Below are positions 1 through 7,877 of a DNA stretch of 64,000 bases, piece after piece (the stretch's first letter is position 1; each line of letters begins with the position of its first letter). Made by a program: the position numbers and the translations under genes. Source of the DNA: Streptomyces xylophagus. GTDB lineage: Bacteria; Actinomycetota; Actinomycetes; Streptomycetales; Streptomycetaceae. Where the stretch lies: NCBI RefSeq assembly GCF_000716435.1, contig NZ_JNWO01000021.1, positions 124,001 to 188,000 on the forward strand, written 5' to 3'. Under the pieces are notes generated by a model, which was given only the letters and a program-made list of their open reading frames with translations, had not been told where the DNA came from and ran no database searches.

Positions 1-23
1 CCTGACCGCGGCGGAAAGGCATT

Positions 24-641
24 ATGAGGCCCGTGCCCCACACGACATCGCTCCGGCGTGCGCCCGTGCAGCGGCGCAGTGCCGAACGGCTGACCAGGAT
101 TCTCGACGCCTGCGCCGACCTGCTCGACGAGGTCGGCTACGACGCGCTGAGCACCCGGGCGGTGGCCCTGCGCGCGGGTGTTCCCATCGGCTCGGTCTAC
201 CGTTTCTTCGGCAACAAGCGCGCGATGGCCGACGCCCTGGCCCAGCGCAACCTGGAGCGCTACACGGAGCGGGTGACCGAGCGCCTCAAGGGGACCGGTG
301 CGGAAGGCTGGCGGGCGGCGGTGGACGCCGTCCTGGACGAGTACCTCGCCATGAAACGCACCGCGCCCGGCTTCTCCCTCGTCGACTTCGGCAACCAGAT
401 CCCCATCGGCTCGGGCCACGCGGAACCCAACACCCGCGTCGCCGACCGCCTCACCGACCTCCTCTCCGGCTACCTCGCCCGCGAGCCCGACGAGGACCTC
501 CGCCGCACGTTCCTGATCGCCGTGGAGACCGCCGACGCGCTCGTCCACCTGGCGTTCCGGGTCTCGCCGGAGGGCGACGAGAAGGTCATCGGGGAGACGC
601 GGGAACTGCTGCGGGCGTATCTGGCACGGGTGCTCGACTGA
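24..641 (+). CDS. TetR/AcrR family transcriptional regulator
   Basis: A 205-residue DNA-binding repressor-type protein. The N-terminal helix-turn-helix lies at about residues 22-65 and contains STRAVALRAGVPIGSVYRFF, the usual TetR recognition helix pattern, followed by NKRAMADAL. The C-terminal two thirds would bind an unknown ligand. The ATG is preceded by GGAAAGG at 12-18. It is followed after 120 bp by a molybdopterin oxidoreductase on the same strand, and a perfect palindrome at 707-722 lies between them, so it may control that gene. The ligand is unknown. Family assignment is firm; the target is inference. Confidence 0.9.
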   Translation: MRPVPHTTSLRRAPVQRRSAERLTRILDACADLLDEVGYDALSTRAVALRAGVPIGSVYRFFGNKRAMADALAQRNLERYTERVTERLKGTGAEGWRAAVDAVLDEYLAMKRTAPGFSLVDFGNQIPIGSGHAEPNTRVADRLTDLLSGYLAREPDEDLRRTFLIAVETADALVHLAFRVSPEGDEKVIGETRELLRAYLARVLD

Positions 642-706
642 CCGGCTGCCCGGCCTCCGCGATCCGCGGGTTTCCGACCTCACCCCCGCCACCCCTCGCC
701 ACCGTC

Positions 707-722
707 CATACCGCTCGGTATG
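707..722. promoter_or_regulatory. Palindromic operator upstream of molybdopterin oxidoreductase
   Basis: CATACCG-CT-CGGTATG is a perfect 7-2-7 inverted repeat located 39 bp before the likely GTG start of the molybdoenzyme and 66 bp after the stop of the TetR gene. Size and symmetry fit a TetR-family operator. The half-site CATACCG recurs at 28785 and 37772-37778, though in longer palindromes. Confidence 0.55.
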
Positions 723-760
723 CTCGCCGCCAAGAGGCAATGTCGCCCCCAGGAGGCCCC

Positions 761-3001
761 GTGTCCCGCACCGCCCTGCGCATCTGCCCCCTGTGCGAAG
801 CCACCTGCGGGCTGACCCTCACCATCGAGGGCACCCGGGTGACCGGCGCCCGAGGCGATCGCGACGACGTGTTCAGCCGGGGGTTCATCTGCCCCAAGGG
901 CGCCTCCTTCGGGGCCGTCGACGGCGACCCCGACCGGCTGCGCGGCCCGCTCGTGCGCCGGGACGGCGAGCTGCGCGAGGCCACCTGGGAGGAGGCGTTC
1001 GACGCGGTCGCGGCAGGACTGCGCCCGGTCGTCGAGCGCTACGGCCCGAACGCCGTCGGCGTCGTCCTCGGCAACCCCAACGTGCACACCATGGCCGGCG
1101 CCCTCTACCCGACGGTCCTGCTCGGCGCCCTCGGCACCCGCAGCGTCTTCACCGCGTCCACGGTCGACCAGATGCCCAAGCACGTCTCCTGCGGACTGCT
1201 CTACGGCGACGCCAACGCGATCCCGGTACCCGACCTCGACCGCACCGACCACCTGCTCCTCATCGGCGCCAACCCCCTTGAGTCCAACGGGAGTCTGTGC
1301 ACCGCCCCCGACTTCCCCGGCAAGCTCAAGGCGCTCAAGGCCCGCGGCGGCACCCTCACCGTCATCGACCCCCGCCGCACCCGCACCGCCAAGCTCGCCG
1401 ACCGGCACATCGCGGTCCGCCCCGGCACCGACGCCCTGCTGCTCGCGGCGATGACCTACGTCCTCTACGACGAACACCTCGTGGAGCTGGGGGAGTTGGC
1501 CCCGCATGTGCAGGGAGTCGAGGAACTCCGGGCTGCTGTAAGGGACTTCACCCCGGAGGCCGTAGCCGGCGCCTGTGACGTGGACGCCGACGAGATCCGT
1601 ACCCTCGCCCGCGAACTGGCCGCCGCCCCAACTGCCGCCGTGTACGGCCGTATCGGCAGCTGCACCGTCCCGCACGGCACCCTGGCCAGCTGGCTCGTCG
1701 ACGTCCTCAACATCCTCACCGGCAACCTCGATCGGCCCGGCGGCGCCCTCTTCCCGCAGGCCGCCACCGACCGGACACCCCGGCCCGCCGGACCAGGGCA
1801 CGGCTTCGCGCTCGGGCGCTGGCACTCGCGAGTGAGTCAATACCCGGAGGCCAAGGGCGAGTTGCCGCTCTCCGCGCTCGCCGAGGAGATCGACACCGCG
1901 ACCGCCGAGGGCGAACCGATCCGCGCGCTGATCGCCGTGGCCGCCAACCCCGTGCTCTCCGCACCGGACGGCGCCCGCCTCGACAAGGCCCTGGACTCAC
2001 TGGACTTCATGGTGAGCGTCGACCCGTACCTCAACGAGACCGCGCGCCACGCCGACGTGGTGCTGCCGCCGCCCCCGCCCTCCCAAAGCCCGCACCACGA
2101 CTTCGCGTTCAACACCCTCGCCGTCCGCAACCAGGTCCGCTACACGCGCCCCGCGATCCCGCTGGAGCCCGGCCGGATGGCCGAGACCGAGATCTTCGCC
2201 CGGCTGATCCTCGCCGCGACCGGCATGCACGGCGCCGACCCGGCCGCCGTCGACACGATGGTCGTCGACCAGACCCTCGGCAAGGCCGTCAAGGACCCCA
2301 ACTCGCCCGTCCACGGCCGCGATCCGCGCGAGATCGCCGCACAGCTCGCTGGTGAGACCGGTCCCGAGCGACGGCTGGACATGATGCTGCGCCTCGGTCC
2401 CTACGGCGACGGCTTCGGCGTACGACCCGACGGGCTGTCGTTGGAGAAACTGCTCGCGCACCCGCACGGCATCGACCTGGGCCCGCTCGCCTCCCGGCTG
2501 CCGCAGCCGTTGAAGACGCGGAGCGGCAAGGTCGAGCTGCTGCCGCAGCCGATCGTCGACGACCTGCCCCGGCTCCGGCAGGCGATGGGCGACCGGGCCG
2601 ACGGGCTCGTGCTCGTCGGTCGCCGTCATCTGCGGTCCAACAACAGCTGGATGCACAACGTGCCCGCCCTCACCGGCGGCACCAACCGCTGCACGCTCCA
2701 CATCCACCCCGAGGACGCGGAGCGTCTCGGCGTGACCGACGGCGCGCAGGTCCGGGTGAAGGGTGCCGGGGGAGAGGTGACCGCCCCCGCCGAGATCACG
2801 GACGCCCTGCGCCGGGGTGTGGTGAGCCTCCCGCACGGCTGGGGCCACGACCGTCCCGGCACCCGGCTCAGCCACGCCGCCACCGACCCGGGCGTCAACG
2901 TGAACCAGCTCCTCGACGGCAGTCTCCTCGACCCGCTGTCGGGCAACGCGGTGCTCAATGGAGTGCCCGTGGAGGTCGCCGCGCTCAGCGCACCGCTGTG
3001 A
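761..3001 (+). CDS. Molybdopterin-dependent oxidoreductase, [4Fe-4S] type
   Basis: About 746 residues, DMSO-reductase/formate-dehydrogenase superfamily, cytoplasmic (no signal peptide). Near the N-terminus CPLCEATCG followed by FICPKG gives the C-x2-C-x3-C-...-C [4Fe-4S] site. Later motifs include LLLIGANPLESNG (MGD binding), VSVDPYLNETARHADVVLPP and the C-terminal molydopterin-dinucleotide binding domain (NSWMHNVP, SLPHGWGH). I chose GTG 761 because AGGAGG ends 4 bp before it; an in-frame ATG at 740 lacks such a site. No dedicated small subunit or chaperone gene is adjacent, so the redox partner is unknown. The substrate cannot be told from sequence; formate, nitrate, thiosulfate or acyl substrates are all family possibilities. 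Confidence 0.88.
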   Translation: MSRTALRICPLCEATCGLTLTIEGTRVTGARGDRDDVFSRGFICPKGASFGAVDGDPDRLRGPLVRRDGELREATWEEAFDAVAAGLRPVVERYGPNAVGVVLGNPNVHTMAGALYPTVLLGALGTRSVFTASTVDQMPKHVSCGLLYGDANAIPVPDLDRTDHLLLIGANPLESNGSLCTAPDFPGKLKALKARGGTLTVIDPRRTRTAKLADRHIAVRPGTDALLLAAMTYVLYDEHLVELGELAPHVQGVEELRAAVRDFTPEAVAGACDVDADEIRTLARELAAAPTAAVYGRIGSCTVPHGTLASWLVDVLNILTGNLDRPGGALFPQAATDRTPRPAGPGHGFALGRWHSRVSQYPEAKGELPLSALAEEIDTATAEGEPIRALIAVAANPVLSAPDGARLDKALDSLDFMVSVDPYLNETARHADVVLPPPPPSQSPHHDFAFNTLAVRNQVRYTRPAIPLEPGRMAETEIFARLILAATGMHGADPAAVDTMVVDQTLGKAVKDPNSPVHGRDPREIAAQLAGETGPERRLDMMLRLGPYGDGFGVRPDGLSLEKLLAHPHGIDLGPLASRLPQPLKTRSGKVELLPQPIVDDLPRLRQAMGDRADGLVLVGRRHLRSNNSWMHNVPALTGGTNRCTLHIHPEDAERLGVTDGAQVRVKGAGGEVTAPAEITDALRRGVVSLPHGWGHDRPGTRLSHAATDPGVNVNQLLDGSLLDPLSGNAVLNGVPVEVAALSAPL

Positions 3002-3123
3002 CCTGGAGTTTTGCGCTTATTGCTCGCGCGTCAACATCTTGTTAACGCAGCTTTGCGCGACCTAACGTCATCGCACTGCCGCTCCTGGTGGGAGTTCAAA
3101 GGCGAACGTTAGGTGTTCCACTC

Positions 3124-4557
3124 ATGCTGACCATCCTCGGCTTCACCATGATCGCGACCTTCCTGGTCCTGATCATGCTGAAGAAGATGTCGCCGATCGC
3201 GGCACTCGTCCTGATACCGGCGCTGTTCTGCGTCTTCGTCGGAAAGGGCGCCAAGCTCGGCGACTACGTCATCGACGGCGTCACCAGCCTCGCGCCCACC
3301 GCGGCGATGCTCATGTTCGCGATCGTCTACTTCGGTGTGATGATCGACGTGGGTCTCTTCGACCCGATCGTCCGAGGCATCCTCAAGTTCTGCAAGGCCG
3401 ACCCCCTGCGCATCGTGGTCGGCACCGCGGTCCTCGCCGCGATCGTCTCCCTGGACGGCGACGGCTCGACCACCTTCATGATCACGGTCTCGGCGATGTA
3501 CCCGCTGTACAAACGCCTGAAGATGAGCCTGGTCGTGATGACCGGTGTCGCCGCGATGGCCAACGGCGTGATGAACACGCTCCCTTGGGGCGGCCCGACC
3601 GCCCGCGCCGCGACCGCCCTCAAGCTCAACGCCAGCGACATCTTCGTCCCGATGATCCCGGCGCTCGCCGTGGGCCTGCTGGGTGTCTTCGTCCTCGCCT
3701 ACGTCCTCGGCCGCCGCGAGCGCAAGCGGCTCGGCGTGCTGACGCTGGACGAGGTGCTGGTGGAGGAGCCCGCCGAGTCGGAGACGGTTCTCGTGGGCGC
3801 CGGCACGGGCAAGGGCGCGGAAAAGGGTGTCGCCAACTCCCCCAAGACCACCGGCGGTTCGGGCTCCGGCACGGACGCCGACGCCGACGCCGAACTGCCC
3901 GACGAGGACGACGGGTTCCGGGGCCTCGACCCGAACCGCGCCACCCTGCGCCCCAAGCTCTACTGGTTCAACGCGCTGCTCACCGTCACGCTGCTCACCG
4001 CCATGATCATGGAGTGGCTGCCGATCCCGGTCCTCTTCCTGCTCGGCGCCGCACTCGCCCTGACCGTCAACTTCCCCCACATGCCCGACCAGAAGGCCCG
4101 CCTCGGCGCCCACGCGGAGAACGTCCTCAACGTCTCCGGCATGGTCTTCGCCGCCGCCGTCTTCACCGGCGTCCTCCAAGGCACCGGCATGGTCGACCAC
4201 ATGGCGACCTGGCTGGTCGACAACATCCCCGACGGCATGGGCCCGCACATGGCCTTCGTCACCGGCGTGCTCAGCATCCCGCTCACGTACTTCATGTCGA
4301 ACGACGGCTTCTACTTCGGCATCCTCCCCGTGCTCGCCGAGGCCGGCCAGGCCCACGGTGTCTCCTCCCTGGAGATCGCCCGCGCCTCCCTCGTCGGCCA
4401 GCCGCTGCACATGTCGAGCCCGCTCGTGCCCGCCGTGTACGTCCTGGTCGGCATGGCCAAGGTCGAGTTCGGCGACCACACCAGGTTCGTGGTCAAGTGG
4501 GCGGCCCTGACATCGCTCGTCGTCCTCGGGGCAGGAATCCTCTTCGGCATCATCTGA
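3124..4557 (+). CDS. CitMHS-family citrate-metal symporter
   Basis: A polytopic membrane protein of about 477 residues resembling the CitM/CitH citrate-Mg2+ or citrate-Ca2+ transporters. Hydrophobic segments run from residue 1 (LTILGFTMIATFLVLIML) with the conserved SLDGDGSTTFMITVSAMYPLYKR and NTLPWGGPTARA stretches of the family, then a long charged, glycine-rich cytoplasmic loop (about residues 205-270) and a second hydrophobic half ending WAALTSLVVLGAGILFGI. The start chosen is ATG 3124 with AGGTG nine bases upstream; an in-frame upstream start at 3088 would add a non-hydrophobic 12-residue tail. The 120 bp upstream is comparatively AT-rich and probably holds the promoter. No citrate two-component system is adjacent. 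Confidence 0.88.
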   Translation: MLTILGFTMIATFLVLIMLKKMSPIAALVLIPALFCVFVGKGAKLGDYVIDGVTSLAPTAAMLMFAIVYFGVMIDVGLFDPIVRGILKFCKADPLRIVVGTAVLAAIVSLDGDGSTTFMITVSAMYPLYKRLKMSLVVMTGVAAMANGVMNTLPWGGPTARAATALKLNASDIFVPMIPALAVGLLGVFVLAYVLGRRERKRLGVLTLDEVLVEEPAESETVLVGAGTGKGAEKGVANSPKTTGGSGSGTDADADAELPDEDDGFRGLDPNRATLRPKLYWFNALLTVTLLTAMIMEWLPIPVLFLLGAALALTVNFPHMPDQKARLGAHAENVLNVSGMVFAAAVFTGVLQGTGMVDHMATWLVDNIPDGMGPHMAFVTGVLSIPLTYFMSNDGFYFGILPVLAEAGQAHGVSSLEIARASLVGQPLHMSSPLVPAVYVLVGMAKVEFGDHTRFVVKWAALTSLVVLGAGILFGII

Positions 4558-4609
4558 TCCGCATCGCCTGACCCGGCATCATCCGACCGACGGGACAAGG
4601 GACTTCACC

Positions 4610-5848
4610 ATGGCGCCCGGCAGGAACCGCGGCTGGCTGCTCCGCCTCGTCATCGCCTTCAGCTTCACGCAGGGGGCGGTGTCGATGGCCCGCCCCGCCG
4701 TCTCCTACCGGGCCCTCGCCCTCGGCGCCGACGAGCGGGCGATCGGCGTCATCGCCGGCGTGTACGCGCTGCTCCCGCTGTTCGCCGCCGTACCGCTCGG
4801 CCGCCGCACCGACCACGGCCGCTGCGCACCCCTGCTGCCCGTCGGCGTGATCCTGATCTCCGGCGGCTGCGCACTGAGCGGACTCGCCAACTCCCTCTGG
4901 GCGATGGCCATGTGGAGCGGGGTGATGGGCCTGGGCCACCTCTGCTTCGTGATCGGCGCCCAGTCACTGGTCGCCCGCCAGTCCGCCCCGCACGAACAGG
5001 ACCGCAACTTCGGCCACTTCACCATCGGCGCCTCCCTTGGCCAACTCATCGGCCCCATCGCCGCGGGCGCCCTGATCGGCGGCTCCGACATGGCCGGCAC
5101 CAGCGCGCTCGCCCTGCTCGTCGCGGGCGCGGGCGCCGCCGTCTCGTTCACGTCCTTGTGGCGCATCGAGGACCGTACGACCGTCAAGTCCCGTACGGAA
5201 CAAGGCGACCGCGTGCCCATGCGGAGCATCCTGGGCGCCCGGGGCGTACCCGCGGGCATCTTCATCAGCCTCTCGGTGCTGTCCGCGACCGACATCCTCA
5301 CCGCGTACCTCCCGGTGGTCGGCGAGCACCGGGGCATCGCGCCCTCGGTGATCGGCGTGCTGCTCAGCATCCGCGCGGCCGCCACCATCGCCTGCCGCCT
5401 CGTCCTCACCCCGCTGCTCCAACTGCTGGGCAGGGCCGCGCTGTTGACGGCGACCTGCCTCCTGGCGGGCGTACTGTGCGCGGGCATCGCCCTCCCGCTC
5501 CCGGTCTGGGTCATCGGCCTGATGCTCGCCGTCCTCGGCTTCTGCCTGGGCGTCGGCCAGCCCCTCTCCATGACGACGGTCGTGCAGGCCGCCCCCGACG
5601 ACGCCCGCTCCACCGCCCTCGCCCTGCGGCTCACCGGCAACCGCCTCGGCCAGGTCGCCGCGCCCGCCGCCGCGGGCCTCGTCGCCGGAGTCGCGGGCGT
5701 GGCCGCGCCGTTCGTGATGCTCGGCGCGCTGCTGGTGCTCTCGGCGGGGGTCGCGCTGCGGTCGCCGGGTGGTGCCGCCCGGGAGCGGACGGCGCCCGGC
5801 GGTGTGCGGCGCGGACGGCCGTCTTTGAGCCGGAAGGGCGATATCTAG
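4610..5848 (+). CDS. MFS transporter
   Basis: A 412-residue major facilitator superfamily membrane protein with about twelve hydrophobic segments. LGRRTDHGR at about residues 63-71 matches the conserved loop 2-3 motif (GxxxDRxGRR-like). It follows the citrate transporter by 52 bp on the same strand, so it may be co-transcribed with it. The C-terminal tail is Arg/Gly-rich. Substrate unknown. The stop codon is embedded in a GATATC-containing near-repeat (5840-5855). Confidence 0.85.
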   Translation: MAPGRNRGWLLRLVIAFSFTQGAVSMARPAVSYRALALGADERAIGVIAGVYALLPLFAAVPLGRRTDHGRCAPLLPVGVILISGGCALSGLANSLWAMAMWSGVMGLGHLCFVIGAQSLVARQSAPHEQDRNFGHFTIGASLGQLIGPIAAGALIGGSDMAGTSALALLVAGAGAAVSFTSLWRIEDRTTVKSRTEQGDRVPMRSILGARGVPAGIFISLSVLSATDILTAYLPVVGEHRGIAPSVIGVLLSIRAAATIACRLVLTPLLQLLGRAALLTATCLLAGVLCAGIALPLPVWVIGLMLAVLGFCLGVGQPLSMTTVVQAAPDDARSTALALRLTGNRLGQVAAPAAAGLVAGVAGVAAPFVMLGALLVLSAGVALRSPGGAARERTAPGGVRRGRPSLSRKGDI

Positions 5849-5906
5849 CGATATCTGACGGCGCGTACGGCGCTGCGCGCGCGTTCGCCGGGGCGAATGT
5901 GAAAGG

Positions 5907-5948
5907 GAATCAGGTTGAAGAGGAATTCGTACGATAATCACCTGATTC
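5907..5948. promoter_or_regulatory. Inverted repeat GAATCAGGT...ACCTGATTC ahead of the secreted protein/sortase pair
   Basis: A perfect 9-bp inverted repeat (5907-5915 and 5940-5948) with a 24-bp spacer. Its right arm ends directly against the ribosome-binding site GGAGGG (5949-5954) of the following gene. It could be a protein-binding operator or, if transcribed, a leader hairpin masking the ribosome-binding site. Nothing else in the window carries this repeat. Confidence 0.4.
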
Positions 5949-5960
5949 GGAGGGCTGTTC

Positions 5961-6590
5961 ATGCCGACCTCATTCCTGCCCCGACGAGCCGCCGCCTGGA
6001 CGGTCCTCGCCGCCGCGGCGACCGTCGCCTTCGGTGCGCCCGTCGCCGTCGCCGCCCCCGGTGACAACGGAGACGTCAAGATCCACGAGGTGGGCACGGC
6101 CTTCACCGACGAGCGCAATCAGCCGAAGGTCTGCGACTTCTACCTCGACGCGTTCAACTTCGACACGGTCCAACAGGTCACCTGGTCCATCGAGACCCAG
6201 CCGCCCGTCCTGGGCGGCGCGACCCGTTCCGGCTCCATCACGCTCACGACCGGCACCGGCCACACGATGCCCGTCGCGACGCTGCCGAACGGAATGTACA
6301 AGCTGACCTGGAACTTCGTCGGCGAGAACGGCGCGGGCAAGCACAAGGTCTTCCGGGTCGACTGCCCGACGCCGCCGCCCGGCGGAGGAACCGGCGGCGG
6401 GACAGGCGGAGGCACCGGCGGTCCCGGCGGAGGCCCAGGCGGTCCCAACGGCGGTCCCCCCGCCGGTGGCGGCGGGCTGGCCCGGGACGCGGCCCTGTCC
6501 CCGCTCGCGGGCGCCGCCGCGGTGGGCCTCACCGCGGTCGGCGGGGTGGTCTGGTTCCGGCTGCGCCGCCGTCCCCATGGCGCGTCCTGA
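5961..6590 (+). CDS. Secreted, C-terminally membrane-anchored protein beside a sortase
   Basis: A 209-residue exported protein. Residues 1-31 are a signal peptide ending AVAVAA-P. The mature domain (to about residue 137) contains two cysteines (CDF and VDCP) likely forming a disulfide and beta-rich sequence. It is followed by a Gly/Pro stalk (repeated GGGTGG and GGPGG, residues 138-172), one transmembrane helix (AAAVGLTAVGGVVWF) and a basic tail RLRRRPHGAS. This is the layout of a cell-wall anchored protein but no LPXTG-like pentapeptide is visible. It starts at ATG 5961 with GGAGGG 6 bp upstream and lies 9 bp before a class F sortase gene, an arrangement that suggests joint function at the cell surface. 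Confidence 0.75.
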   Translation: MPTSFLPRRAAAWTVLAAAATVAFGAPVAVAAPGDNGDVKIHEVGTAFTDERNQPKVCDFYLDAFNFDTVQQVTWSIETQPPVLGGATRSGSITLTTGTGHTMPVATLPNGMYKLTWNFVGENGAGKHKVFRVDCPTPPPGGGTGGGTGGGTGGPGGGPGGPNGGPPAGGGGLARDAALSPLAGAAAVGLTAVGGVVWFRLRRRPHGAS

Positions 6591-6599
6591 GCGGATGCG

Positions 6600-7703
6600 A
6601 TGAACTCCAGCGCCGCCCCGCGCCCCACAGGGGCGCGGGGCGCTGACACCATGCGCCTGCGCCAAGGGCCGCGACCGGCGGCGGACGGCCGACGGGCCGC
6701 TGACACCGTGCGCCTGCGACCGGGCGCGGACGGCCGACGGGCCGCTGACACCCTGCGCCCCCGCCACTTGCCCCGCCCGACAACCGACGGCTGGCAGGCC
6801 GCTGGTCGCACCTCCCGCGAGGCACCCGGCCGCACCACCACCGGCGTGGTGCGGCGCCGCCCGCCCTGGTACCGGACGCGCGCCTACCGGCTCACGCGGA
6901 CCCTCGTGCTGACCGTCGCGCTGATGGTCGGCGGTGCCCGGTGCGCCGGAGGCGCGGATGCCTCCGGTTCGGCTCGGGCGGGTTCGTCGGTCACGAATGC
7001 CTCCGGCCCGGCCGAGACGGTTCCGTCGGCCACGGATGCCTCCGGCTCGGCCCCGGCGGCTTCGTCGGCCACGGATACTTCCGGCCAGGCCCGGGCGGCT
7101 TCGTCGACCCCGGACATCCGCATGGACGCGCGAGGCGGCCAACGGCCGTCCCCGGGACACCCCGTGGCCCGCCCCGGTCGTCAGGCGCCGCCGCCCCACC
7201 AGGCATCCCCGCCCCCGCCCCGTACCCTCCCGCGTTCCCCCGCGACCGCCCTCTCCATCCCCTACCTCGACGTCGACGCCCCGGTCATGCCCCTCCGCCT
7301 CGGCCCCGACCGCCGGATGTCCGCGCCGCCCGACGACGACCCGAAGCGGGTGGGCTGGTACGCCGACGGACCCGCCCCGGGCGAGCAGGGCACCGCCGTC
7401 GCCGTCGGCCACCTCGACACCATGACCGGTCCCGCCGTCTTCGCCGGCCTCGGCGAACTGAAGCCCGACCACTTGATCGAGGTCCGGCGCGCCGACGGCC
7501 GGACCGCCGTCTACATGGTCGACGCGGTGAAGACGTACGAGAAGGCGCACTTCCCCGACCGGGAGGTGTACGGGGCCCGTGGCCGCCCCGAGTTGCGCCT
7601 GATCACGTGTGGCGGCAGCTACGACCGCAGGACCGGCTACGCGGGCAACACCGTCGTCTTCGCCCATCTCACCGCGATCCGGGAACGCGCCCGAACCGGC
7701 TGA
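6600..7703 (+). CDS. Class F sortase with repeat-bearing N-terminal extension
   Basis: A 367-residue membrane-anchored transpeptidase-type protein. The catalytic domain (about residues 215-365) begins LSIPYLDVDAPV. It carries the catalytic His in VAVGHLD, Cys in LRLITCGG and Arg in YDRRTGY, the sortase triad. A single hydrophobic segment (TLVLTVALMVGGARC, about residues 101-115) tethers it. Unusually, the cytoplasmic part contains 15-residue repeats (DGRRAADTVRLRPGA and DGRRAADTLRPRHLP). The region after the membrane segment contains four 13-residue Ala/Ser-rich repeats of the type DASGSAPAASSAT. A typical class F sortase is about 200-230 residues, so this one is about 140 longer. The upstream start at 6600 has a weak ribosome-binding site; ATG 6651 is an alternative. 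Confidence 0.82.
   Translation: MNSSAAPRPTGARGADTMRLRQGPRPAADGRRAADTVRLRPGADGRRAADTLRPRHLPRPTTDGWQAAGRTSREAPGRTTTGVVRRRPPWYRTRAYRLTRTLVLTVALMVGGARCAGGADASGSARAGSSVTNASGPAETVPSATDASGSAPAASSATDTSGQARAASSTPDIRMDARGGQRPSPGHPVARPGRQAPPPHQASPPPPRTLPRSPATALSIPYLDVDAPVMPLRLGPDRRMSAPPDDDPKRVGWYADGPAPGEQGTAVAVGHLDTMTGPAVFAGLGELKPDHLIEVRRADGRTAVYMVDAVKTYEKAHFPDREVYGARGRPELRLITCGGSYDRRTGYAGNTVVFAHLTAIRERARTG
6684..6773 (+). repeat. Two 45-bp in-frame tandem repeats in the sortase gene
   Basis: Codons 29-43 and 44-58 of the sortase gene encode near-identical 15-residue units beginning DGRRAADT. A third degenerate copy lies at about codons 14-28. The nucleotide sequence GGCCGACGGGCCGCTGACAC is shared by both. 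Confidence 0.7.
6957..7112 (+). repeat. Four 39-bp in-frame tandem repeats in the sortase gene
   Basis: Four consecutive 39-bp units encode 13-residue Ala/Ser/Gly/Thr repeats (consensus D-A-S-G-S-A-x-A-x-S-S-A-T, codons 120-171). They lie just outside the membrane anchor and probably form a flexible stalk. Copy number of such units could vary among strains. Confidence 0.75.
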
Positions 7704-7877
7704 AGATGACCGTCCGTTTTCTCACCACCCGGACCGACACGCCCGATCCCGTCCGGTCTCTTCCCCCGGGCGCGCACATTCCGTTAACTTCCGTGACTCA
7801 CAAGCCTCGTACGACCCGTACGGGGCGATCGGACCGCGGAGCACCGTCGCCCAAGTGAGCCCCCGGGGGCACTCGTC

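Noticed and set aside
3109..4479. 456-codon minus-strand frame opposite the citrate transporter
   Set aside because: Asp/Glu/His/Gly-rich shadow frame typical of high-GC DNA, without protein family features.
5840..5855. GATATC repeat at the MFS stop codon as an operator
   Set aside because: Short, overlaps coding sequence and has no second occurrence; probably chance.
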